This document shows positions 46,957 to 57,966 of a stretch of DNA of 64,000 nucleotides, one piece after another. Below the pieces are notes generated by a model that saw nothing but the letters and a program-made list of their open reading frames with translations, had not been told where the DNA came from and ran no database searches. How positions within the stretch are numbered: position 1 is the first letter of the stretch; each line of letters begins with the position of its first letter. A program made the position numbers and the translations under genes. Source of the stretch: Unio delphinus (lineage: Eukaryota; Mollusca; Bivalvia; Unionida; Unionidae); contig JAQISU010000096.1 in the NCBI GenBank assembly GCA_029339505.1, positions 6,994,001 through 7,058,000 of the forward strand, in the 5' to 3' direction.

Positions 46957-48949
46957 GTTAGTTTGCACAAAAGATTACACTTGTTTTTATTTGTTTACTT
47001 TTTTAATAAAAAAGGTTGTGTTGGCACATTGTTGGTTTTGGTGTTTGCACATGTCAGGTACACTGCATGACTCCACATTTATCAAATATCCTTCCAATGG
47101 ATTAACAGACACTTACTATTCTTAAATAAAGACTTTCACTTGACATGTAAAAGGGGATAAATTCATCGAACTAACTGGTAGATTGGATAGATACTTTATA
47201 GAAGTTGGTGGATTAACTGAATTTCGTTACATGAGAACAAACCATCACCTGACATCACTTCATTTTCAGGAATGTTTTCAGAGTGTATAACATTTTTGAA
47301 AAGTTTGTCTAATCATGGCTAAATATCACTAGTAAACCTTTGCACATTTTTATGATGCATACTTGGAGGGTTTTACAGTTAGACCAGAGGATGATTTGGC
47401 TCAAGTTATTTAGTTGTAAGGAGCTATTATACCATAAGCACTGATGCTGCAAGACTACGCAAGTGTGCCAATAATTCAAAATCAACTGTCTCTGGATTTG
47501 AAATTAGCTGTGCAAGACCTTGCCCAGGAAAACGTGAACTACAGCATACAGCAGAGGATAATCTACACTGTGCAAATGATCTAAAGTCAGGCCATATTTT
47601 TTGCATGCTTTAGTCTTGGTCACAAAAGTTGGTTCTTTTGTTTGAGGTCTTACCCTTCCATCATCTAGTCAGACTGTACATAACTGAAAATCTCTAAAGG
47701 CATACTCAAGACTATTGTACATTTTAAGTGGATAACAGATTGCATGAAAGTTTTCAGAGATAATAGGGATAAGCTTTTGTACAAAGTACTGCAACCAGTC
47801 ATGCATATGCCAGAAGGACACTTCCTGCTATAATGAACCTCTTGCCAAGGTGGCCACAATGCTTTTCATGACATATATATCATGTAGATAACATAGGTGT
47901 GTAAAGTACGTGCAGATAATACATGTTTGCTGCTATAGAAAGTCCTCACTGCTTTTCATGCCATAGACAGAATAATAGGTGTACTGTAAAGATTTGCTGA
48001 TGCAGCAGATTGGTTAACCAGCATTGTAGCAAAAACTCCACTTTTATGAGTGCCTTTTAGGGGAATGTAGGCTTGCCTGTTTGCAACAGCTGTCTGTTCA
48101 CCTATTTGTTGGATACAGTCAATTTTTCTTGTCTACACAATAACTGAAGTTCTACAGAACAATGTATCCACCAAACTTTGTGGATTGCTTGAAAATGGAG
48201 TAAGGAAGAAATCTAGAGCTGAAACAAAAACAATTTTTTCTATTAATATACATTTGTTGATTGTATTTGAATGATTCCAATATTGATTGATTGATAATGA
48301 AGGCCCCAAATCCCTTTTTCTTCATCAGTTTTAGTATTTATTTACAATCACAAAAAAACGACATTCCTTTGGATTGGATGTTGGGAATTGCTTCTAAGCC
48401 ACAAAAAACTTGTACTCAAACTTGATAAATAAACTGAATCCCATACACTGATACTGCTATATTTTATGCAAGATGTAGATTGCAATAGACCTGGAATAGC
48501 TTTGGCCTCTCTAAACTGTGTAATGTAACTTCTACCTTGGCCAAGTTCCTGGCAGCTAGTCAAAAACATCAACCACTTTTGCAAATTGACTATTCAGTTT
48601 TATTTTATGGGTTAAAGGGTTTCCACCCAAGAAAAGTCATTTTGACGAAAAGGTATTGGAAAGAACAATTCAAAAGATCCTTATGAAATCTGGAATATGT
48701 TTGAACAACTGTTGTTTATACTGGTGCACAGGTAAAATGGTTGATATCTGTTTTGTAATAGCAGACCATTGATCATTACAACTTAAATGATTTTGTTCCA
48801 AGTCATTTTTTTTTTAAATTGTTGCTAAATTCTGATAAGCAAATGAAAATATTTGAATACAAATTTTCTATTAAAATAATCACACCAAAAAGTAATGATT
48901 GGATTGTTACTGGTTTCAGCTATGAAGAAATCTGTCGATTTCAAGGTCT

Positions 48950-49350
48950 ATAGGTGAAATGTCATTGTCACTTTGAAAGAAGAAAAATAGTTTGTGCGCA
49001 GTAACGTCAGTTACACGTCACACAAAACCTTGAATAGCCTGCACTTAGTAAAGATGATTATAAATTTTGGGGGCTAAATTTCAAAAGTGAAGGTCACTGT
49101 CCGAAAGAAAAATTATTGGATAAGCTGCACTGAAGGTAAAAATAAGCCCAAGTTTGGGGTTAAAAGTTATGTTCACTAACTGAAAGAAGAAAATTAGTGT
49201 CTGTTCAATAACATTTGCGCTACGTACCAGACTTAACTTTGTGGATAGCCTGCACTTGCATTTGAGGTAAGGAAAATGTTTATATGGAGGTCAATCACAG
49301 AAAGAAGAAAAATGTTTTATGCACCTCAGTTTGTGTCCTTGACCAAACGT
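48950..49350. repeat. Degenerate ~100-130-bp tandem repeat, about 4 copies
   Basis: Blocks of the form GTCACT..GAAAGAAGAAAAAT..GTAACG recur: CACTTTGAAAGAAGAAAAAT, CACTGTCCGAAAGAAAAATT, CACTAACTGAAAGAAGAAAA, AATCACAGAAAGAAGAAAAA. Confidence 0.65.
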
Positions 49351-50255
49351 CGATGGTGACTAAAACATTGGACAAAAAAAAAAAAGCCTATTAAATCTAG
49401 TGACTAGTATGGTAAATGTAGTTTTAAAAAAAGTTTTTTGTATAGAAAGTTTAGTTTGGACATAATAATTTTGATCAATGGTCCAGGTCCATTGGTCAAT
49501 AATCTCTCAAGTTGACCATATATTACTTCTGCTAATACAAAGGATAATTGGACTTTTCACGGTAGTCTTTTTACAAATTTCCTGCAATGGCAAACATTTC
49601 AGAACTTACTGACAAATTAGTAACCCACTGAATACCGAGAAAATGGAAAGACTTTAGACCATAGAAGACTTCTCGGAATGTGATGCATCCATTTGCAGTT
49701 CCATTTCTATGTAGTTGAAGAGAGCTATATTGTACTTCAAATAGCATTGTTGAGCACATGTATGTCATTTTCCAGTGCATAATGCTATACATGGTGGCCT
49801 GTATATTTGGTGGAGAAGAACCTGGAAACAATCCCCACCTTCCCATGAAAAGCTACTAGAACGCTTTCTCACATATCCATGTTGACTGATGATGGAACAG
49901 CATGTGGTCATAGGTGAGATGTGTAAGTGATCTTGTCAGTGCAAAGACCATTGACCACTTGGCCACTCTTGGCTCCTATGATGAGTGGATACATCTCTTA
50001 ACATCACTGCCATGCAATAAAAAGCTTATTGTGCCAAAATATTGCATTTAACAGGTTCTTTCTCTTCTTGCATGCTGTCTACATACAGTTCAATCTAGAA
50101 GTTTAATATTTGGTGATTAGATGCATCTTAACAGTATACTACACTCTTCATTGCACAAGGCTGTCATTATGGTCCATATATAATGCTTGACTGACTTGGT
50201 TTAGACTTAGTTTTTTGATCATTTCTGCAACATTTATTATAGTTGTGAAATTGAT

Positions 50256-50690
50256 GAGGATTATACATGTTAGGACCCTACATTTGCATCCAAGGAACCA
50301 GTTATACATGTTAGGACCCTACATTTGCATCCAATGAACCATTTTTTTGTATTTCATCTTTACTGAATTTATTCCAATTTTACATTTACCTGTAGCTATG
50401 ACCAGCAATGCTTATATTGTATACTATCCTTACAATTAACTTGAAAAAAAATTGGGCTGCATATTAAGTATTATAGCCATATTGCAAAAAAAAGGTCTGT
50501 GATGTGTGTTCAGTGCTTTATTGACATTGTTGAATTGAGTGATATCTATGTACAAATCATGATATTGATCAATAGTATAGCCATATTGCAAAAAAAAGGT
50601 CTCTGTGATGTGTATTTAATGCCTTATTGACATTGCTAAAATTTTGCTATTCATTCATTTATAGAGTGATATTTATGTACAAATCACAAA
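50256..50690. repeat. Direct duplications of 42 bp and ~100 bp
   Basis: TTATACATGTTAGGACCCTA..CCAA(G/T)GAACCA occurs twice in tandem (about 50260-50342). ATAGCCATATTGCAAAAAAA..GATGTGT..TTATTGACATTG occurs twice (about 50473-50570 and 50576-50680). Confidence 0.85.
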
Positions 50691-51169
50691 ACTTGAAAGT
50701 AGAGGCATCTGTTGGCTATGAGTTCATCTTGAGTAACCCAACCATAATCATCTTTAATCTTTTCAGAATAGCTTCAGCTTAAACATTATAATCCACCTCA
50801 ACAAACTTAAAATAATAAAGCCAACCAACCCTTCTGACAAAATGAAAAAGTTGTTTTATGCTGCTTGACTTTCTCTTAAGCCAATTTAGTTCTGTGATCA
50901 GAGGCAGTATTACTGTAAATATACTACTCCTGAAAACTGTAAAAAGAACAAATTTAAATTTTTTCAATAATTTTTCAGGTAGAATAGGAGACACAACTCA
51001 ATATCCTTCTGTCCAGGAAGTTCACACATATGTCATAAACGTGTCAAAATACAAATTGACCATGGAAAAATTTTGAAAAATTTGAGAACTCCTGATGTAG
51101 AATGTTGTTAGGATGGTGCATATCAGTTTGTTTCCTATGATTATGATTACAAAGAGCTAAATTCTGCTC

Positions 51170-51335
51170 TCACTTCGCCCCACATGGGTTTCGAGTCTTG
51201 GTCAATATGGGTATTTCAGTAGCTTTCTGTGATTTGTTGGTTTTTTGTTTGGCGTGTTGCTAGGTTCTTTTTCTGCCAGTTATACTGGCCTCCATTTATA
51301 ACCCATGTGCTGAACATTGACATTAATCTCACAAA
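51170..51335 (+). mobile_element. SINE-B, old and diverged
   Basis: GGGTTTCGAGTCTTGGTCAA, ATGGGTATTTCAGTAGC, GGTTCTTTTTCTGCCAGTTA, TACTGGCCTCCATTTATAAC parallel the SINE-B consensus with many changes. Confidence 0.65.
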
Positions 51336-53202
51336 AATAAAGAGCTACTTCCCAAGACTAGAGACTTACTTGTAGTGAAGGTTTTGGGCAGTATGGGAAT
51401 ACATTGCAGTATGGGAATACATTGCAAAACTTCAAGGTAAGGTGTGTGACTTGTCTTGAAGTGTACATTACAAATTCTGCCATTGAGGGTGAAGTTTATT
51501 ATAAAGTTTTCCTAAATGCAGTATATGCCATTAATTTCAAGCTAATGAGCAGTGCTAAAACATATAATATGAATTGAAATCTTCCATAAATTAAATTAAA
51601 ATGAAGTTGCACGGCTGCAAAGGAATCTTTAAAGTTTGTGCTAGTTAAATATCATTCAACAAAATTACGATATAACTGACTTGTGAAATTGAAAGTTTAA
51701 TTTTATTCAAACTTAAAATGTTGTGCATGAGTGTTGTCTAAACCATATCAAACCAGTGCATTGAACAACTAAGAAAACATTTGACTGTTGTCTTTGAGAA
51801 AAATATATGGATACTGTATATATTTGATACTGTATATATTTGCAAGTCGAATCTAGGTGCAGGCTGCAAAGCCAGAGATCTGTTATTTTATAACATATGC
51901 CAGAAGATCTTGGTGTATGCAGTTTGATAGTTGTATCACTAGAGAAAAACATGTAGACCCTGATATGCCAATGCAAAAAATGTGCCTACAAATGGAGGGC
52001 CTGCACTGTTTGCAGTTGAATTGGACTTTTAAAAGTATGTTAGACATGCATGCAAGTAATATTGTATGTCCACTGATTTATGTATTTTTGGGACTTGCAA
52101 AACATTGCATGTTATGAATTGTTGGTCCTTGTATACATATCACTATAGCAGGTTTGATCATACCTGTGACCACACAACCTGTCTCACATTCTCACTTAAA
52201 TTTGTTTGATTTACAAGCATGCATTGAAAGTAAAAGAATTGACATCCTAGATTTAACTCTCGTGCATTAATATTTTGTACAGTTGGGTGGATGTTATGCA
52301 CTGAATTATAATTATACTGCCTTTATTTTCATTGCGGTATTGCAGGTAAGTTTAATGGAAGTGTTTTAAAACATATCTATGTAATTTGAATGTTTTATCA
52401 AACATAATTGAGTGAATTCAATCCCAAAAAGTTGTCAAGAATAAATGCAAAAATTTGATACAGTATGACTTGTACTTAACCTGCAGATTGTGAAGGATCT
52501 AAACACAAATATCAAGGCTGCATGATTTTCAATAACTTTTAAAGTATTACTTTACTTGGACACAAGCAGGAATCTGCAATTCCTAGACATGCAAGGACAT
52601 TGGTGTTATGATTCAAGTACCGGAGGGAACCAAATGAGCAGCAACATACCCTAAAATATACATTTCATGAAGATTTTTCATTTTAATTGAACTCCTTAAC
52701 ATTTGTACATTTGTTAAACCACATTAAATTTGCAAACTGCACAAGAAATTCTTAATTTCTTCAGTCAAATCAAAGAGTAATGACACAAAGAACAGTAGAC
52801 AAATAATAACTATGACCACATGTCCATTCCTAGACCTCTTTCTGCCTGTTCTTTAACCATCTGTGCAATATACGGAAGTGGCAAGCAATAAATAGATTGA
52901 CACGAACCAGACCAAATTGCAAATGAGAGAATTTTTTTCCTCATACTCAATATATATATGCTAAATATAAACATACTAAATAGAAAAATTCAAAGGGAAA
53001 TCTGGTGATAGTGGTGAGTGTGAACCATAACTATGAATGTCATTTAAACTGATGTTGATGGATGTAGTACGGCCTTGTAAATGATTAAATAGATTTAGTA
53101 GTATACTGTATATAATGGCATATTAAGTTGTCAAACTGCATAAATCCTGATCTGCTGAAACATAATACAGATTATTGTCTATTATTCATACTACTGATTA
53201 CT

Positions 53203-53447
53203 AAGGGGCCCTGAGTGGCCGAGTGGTCTAAAGCGCTGTCCGTTACGGATCACTGCCATCTCACCTGTCTGCATGTGTTCGAGTCTCAGATTCGGCAAAT
53301 GTGGGTATGTGAGAAAGCTTGCCAGTAGCTTCTCGTGGGTCGGTGGTTCTTTTCGGGGTTTTCCAGGTTCTTCCTCCACCAGTAATACTGGCCGCCATGT
53401 ATAGCCTATCTTGTGTTGAAAAATGGCGTTAAACCATAAAAAAAAAA
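53203..53447 (+). mobile_element. SINE-B, full length, youngest copy
   Basis: Head GGGGCCCTGAGTGGCCGAGT and GGTCTAAAGCGCTGTC (A box region), B box GTGTTCGAGTCTCAG, body TTCTTCCTCCACCAGTAATA, GGCCGCCATGTATAGCCTAT, AATGGCGTTAAACC, then A-rich tail. Perfect 13-bp target duplication ACTACTGATTACT at 53190-53202 and 53448-53460. The intact duplication and poly-A suggest recent insertion. The minus-strand 62-aa open frame is an artefact. Confidence 0.93.
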
Positions 53448-53749
53448 ACTACTGATTACTCCCAATAAACTGTACAGATCCAGATTTGCCAGCACTTTAT
53501 GCATCGAGAAATCTGGGTCTGTGTAGTTTACAATTGGACTTGTATTGTGAGTGAGTATAAATGGTTGATGGTGAAAGTTGATTTGCTTACTTCTGATAGA
53601 TAGATGAAAGTCATTTGGCTTAAAACTAATTCTGATATATAAACGAGTTGTAAAAATCCATCAAATATTTTTAACTTTTAACTCAGACATACAAAAATTA
53701 ATGAAACCAGCTTTGCTATACTAGTGGGGTTTTTTAAATTTGTGTTTAG

Positions 53750-53956
53750 GACTTGATCAAAGTTCACTTGGTTTGCCTCTATATGTGGATTGGTGTAGAC
53801 ATAGACAGAAAGTGCCATATCCTACCAACTGCCACAAGTTCTTAGCATGTAGCAGTGGGAAATTTGAGGTGAGAGATTGCAGGCATGGAAAGGTCTTTAG
53901 CATTTCCAAAAAACGCTGTGTCAAGGTCAATGGTCCAAATGATGATTGCACAAAAA
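53750..53956 (+). CDS. CBM14 exon 3: chitin-binding type-2 domain
   Basis: Acceptor TTTGTGTTTAG, donor GTAAGT, phase 1-1, 69 codons. An N-terminal lead of about 15 residues ([14 protein letters not shown]) precedes [54 protein letters not shown]. Cysteine spacing 11-5-9-12-9 again. The aromatic pair before Cys3 of the other two domains is replaced by FLA, so chitin affinity may differ. The domain is strongly basic. Confidence 0.92.
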
Positions 53957-53994
53957 GTAAGTTCAGAAATTTTATTTTCATTTTATTATTGAAT

Positions 53995-54496
53995 ATAGAT
54001 ATATATATATAGATAGATAGATATATAGATATAGATATAGAGATGTATATAGATATAGAGATGTATATAGATATATAGATATAGAGATGTATATAGATAT
54101 ATAGATAGAGATGTATATAGATATATAGATAGAGATGTATATAGATATATAGATAGAGATGTATATAGATATATAGATATAGAGATGTATATAGATAGAT
54201 ATAGAGATAGAGGTGTATATAGATAGATATAGAGATAGAGATGTATATAGATAGAGATATAGATATATAGATATATAGATATTGATATAGAGATGTATAT
54301 AGATATAGAGATGTATATAGATATATAGATAGAGATGTATATAGATATATAGATATAGAGATGTATATAGATAGATATAGAGATAGATAGATATATAGAT
54401 AGAGATATAGATAGATAGATATATAGATAGAGATATAGATATATAGATAGATAGATATAGATATATATATATATATATAGATAGATAGATATAGAT

Positions 54497-54549
<53 letters not shown>

Positions 54550-54572
54550 CCGGTAGATATATATATATAGAT

Positions 54573-54629
<57 letters not shown>

Positions 54630-54770
54630 TATATATATATAGATATATATATATATAGATATATCTATATATAGATATATCTATATATATATATATCTAT
54701 ATATATATATATATATATATATATAGATAGAGATAGATAGAGATATGGTAGATATAGATATATACACACA
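53995..54770. repeat. Compound (ATAG)n/(AT)n microsatellite, ~775 bp
   Basis: Starts about 40 bp after the donor of CBM14 exon 3. Units GATAGATATATAGATA, TATATAGATATAGAGATG and (AT)n are mixed; ATATAGATATATCTATATAT stretches are self-complementary (near 54655-54700). Confidence 0.95.
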
Positions 54771-57290
54771 TTTTAGAGACATTAAGGGATATACATTCAT
54801 TGAATAGTACAGTCTTGTATTTAGGAGTCTGGTTCATTGAATGAAAAATGATACTACTTCCATGTAAAGTGTAGAAGCTGACAAGTCATATTTCACAAAC
54901 ACTGCTAATTGTCATCAACCCTCCACTTCGATGAAGTTGGAAAAAAATATATTGCAATTGGAACTTCTCATAGAAAGGAAATGTAAAACATAAAATGCAT
55001 TTGAAGTTGTGAAAGTCATTATGAGCTGCAGTTTTGTATAAACTGTTCCCCTATTAGCATACCTGCAAAGTAGCATAGAGCTGTTGTACTCCATCAGCAT
55101 TCACTTATTCAAATGTATTGACATGTGTGCAGAATCACAACAGTTTTGGAGTGCATTTTATGGCATCCATCTCCAGGAGTGGGGGGGGGGCTTACATTGT
55201 ACATACACTAGTTGCACAAGCTTTGTAAAGTGTTTAGCAATTAGCTCATGCTAGTACTAAGCTGTGTCTAGCTGCATGTGCCTCATATTTTTACCTGTTT
55301 AGACAAGTATGTAAATATCATGCATTCTTACCTTAATTTTTCTTCTTATATCCAATGAAAATCTATGAAGTTGTCAATTATTCCAAACAACTGTCTACAC
55401 AGTGATGTATTTTTTTCATCTACTTGTCCAAATCATTCACATCCTTTTTATACACTGTTTATGAAATTAACATGATTGCTACAATCTGCTAGATCCGCAA
55501 GAACTCTTTATTATCATCACTATCAGTATCATCTTCTGACGATTCAGTCTTCGAAGCTTCTATGTCCAAATCTAAATCTCGCAAAATATCCAACTGCTGA
55601 ACATATTTTCCTTTCCTTGTTCAATATTTTTTAGATTAAACCAGAGAAACTCTCCATTTTCGCTCTCACCATCATCAAATCTTAGTCCGACATCATTTAT
55701 GATTTTTCATAAATAGAACATGTGTAGTGAAACTGCCTTCCATTAGTAACTCTTGGTTTCTGAGCAATTGAAAATTGCACAAAGAAAAGTAAAATTATTT
55801 CTGATTGGTATATATTGGTCTGATTCTTGGAACAAAATGAAATTTATTTTTGCTCCAGGTTTTGCTTTCTTGTTGATAGCAAATTGCTTAAAACATGAAT
55901 CACACTTGAACACCATTCCAGCAACTGAAATAAGTGTTACTTTAGCCTACATGTATGGAGTAAAATCAAACTACAAAGAAATTTTGCTACTGTTTTCAGT
56001 AACTTAAACATTCTCATTCAAGGGAGTATTATGTAAAAACTTTTGTTCTTCAACATCATCGAGCATTTTAGATTTACCTATATTGAGTTGTTACACTTAG
56101 AGAACTTCCTGTACAAAATGGCACATTGGGCTTGCACATTAGTCATCAAAGTTTAGTAACACATCACACTAACTTATTTCCCTAAATTAAGTATTATGTA
56201 AAATGGTTGTTTAAACCTGACTTCTCATCCTTTTAATTGCCGCGCTTTAAACTGCCCCAAGGCTATTTTAACATTGGCTATTGATCATGGAATCAAAATG
56301 TAGCTTAAAAAATTTCCAGTTTATAGAAGAACTAAGGAAAAGAAATGAGGAATTTGGGATGAATGATTTGGATGAAAGGTTAAAATGTGTTGCTTAGCAA
56401 ATGATACACATCGTTAATGAAAGCTAATTTTTTAGACACAGTTGCATGTAATATTATTTTACAATCCTAATGTGGTTCTTTGAGTGCACTATACATTATA
56501 CCATGCCCAAGATAATAATTTGTAAAGAAAGTCTAATTTTGTCACCATAAAGAGAAATACTGAATATTATAAACATTTTTACTCTTTTTACTCTTCTACT
56601 TGCATGTTTCATGTTTTCTTTAGCTGTACTTCATAGTTGCATGTAATTTAATATATTTTTCCACCATTCTCCTTATGTTTTAAGTTTTATATAGATATTC
56701 AAATTACACGTGCAATCAATATAAATCAATGTATTTTTTTACAGATGTTCAGAGTTCTTCATTTTAAAAATGTAATTGTTTATTGTTTTAGCAAGACCTA
56801 TCATTCTTTTAAGATGTACTCTTTTACGATATTTTCTTTTTTTTTTAAATTATTCCATCACACAATAACATGTTCTTAGGCTTATTAGAGAAATTGTAAC
56901 CTGGTTCAACCAAGGAAGTACTCTGGTGATCAAGATAGGCAACTGACAGAACAGATGTGCCAAATTAACCTAATCATTAGCTGTGTTCACTAATGTGAAG
57001 TCCACACCCACTGAACATTGGCACAAACATGAGGCAGTCACTGTACATGGAGGACATTTTGAATTCAGTTCAGCCGGGTGGATTTTGTTTCAGAACATGT
57101 TCCATTTCTGACTGCATCACCTGTTTTTTTTTTTAAAAAGTCTCATTATGGAAGTCAAATGTCCATATTTGTCTAGCAATTAAATAATTTCACAGCTGTG
57201 CCATATTTAAAACATTTCTTTGATGAAAATCATGACTATCTTTTTCAAATTCAATGATTTCAGTTCTGAAATTTAACTATATAAATCAAT
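54771..57290. other. Intron sequence, no gene supported
   Basis: AT-rich. On the minus strand at about 55498-55625 a 43-codon acidic stretch (QQLDILRDLDLDIEA, TESSEDDTDSDD) may be a transposase relic, but no domain can be named. Otherwise nothing seen. Confidence 0.4.
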
Positions 57291-57682
57291 ACCTGTCCAG
57301 TTATAAAATTACACTATATAAAGCAATACCAGTCCAGTTCTATAATTACACTATAAAAAGCAATACCAGTTCTAAAATTACTGTTTAAAGCAATACCAGT
57401 CCAGTTCTAAAATTACACTGTATAAAGCAATACCAGTTATAAAATTACACTGTATAAAGCAATACCAGTTATAAAATTACACTGTATAAAGCAATACCAG
57501 TTATAAAATTACACTGTATAAAGCATTACCAGTTCTAAAATTACACTGTATAAAGCAATACAAGTTCTAAAATTACACTGCATAAAGCATTACCAGTTCT
57601 AAAATTACACTGTATAAAGCAATACAAGTTCTAAAATTACACTGTATAAAGCAATACAAGTTCTAAAATTACACTATATAAA
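57291..57682. repeat. ~32-bp tandem repeat, about 12 copies
   Basis: Unit CAGTTCTAAAATTACACTGT then ATAAAGCAATAC, with a CAGTTATAAAA subtype in the middle and a CAAGTTCTAAAA subtype at the right. Confidence 0.92.
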
Positions 57683-57966
57683 ACAAACGAAGAGTTTTTT
57701 TTTCTAAAAGCAGTTTCATTTCCATACTAATTCAGGGATTTGTTGAATATTTAAATGTTTAACTAGTCCTGTAATTTTTTTAATCTGTAATCTACTAATT
57801 TTTCTGTCATTTAATACAACCCTGGCACACAGCAACAAATACTTGGCATAATTAAAGAAATTAACATCACATTGCAATCAAGGAAGTGTTTTTTTTTTTT
57901 ATTGAAGGTAACTACAAAGGTAACCAATTGATGGACTTGTAGTACCACCTCGGTAATAATAACTCG

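Larger units (their letters stand above)
46957..53202. other. Intron of 6.8 kb, mostly featureless
   Basis: No supported gene. It contains a degenerate ~130-bp repeat (48950-49350), direct duplications near 50256-50690, a worn SINE-B (51170-51335) and duplicated phrases such as GCAGTATGGGAATACATT (51391-51425) and GATACTGTATATATTT (51810-51842). Open frames of 62-91 aa show no domain or splice support. Confidence 0.5.

Noticed and set aside
53203..53290. tRNA gene (Leu-like head, GGTCTAAAGCGCT)
   Set aside because: It is the head of a SINE-B bounded by a 13-bp target duplication with an A-rich tail.
55490..55760. Minus-strand acidic 43-codon stretch as a gene
   Set aside because: Too short, no start, no domain I can name. 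At most a transposon relic.
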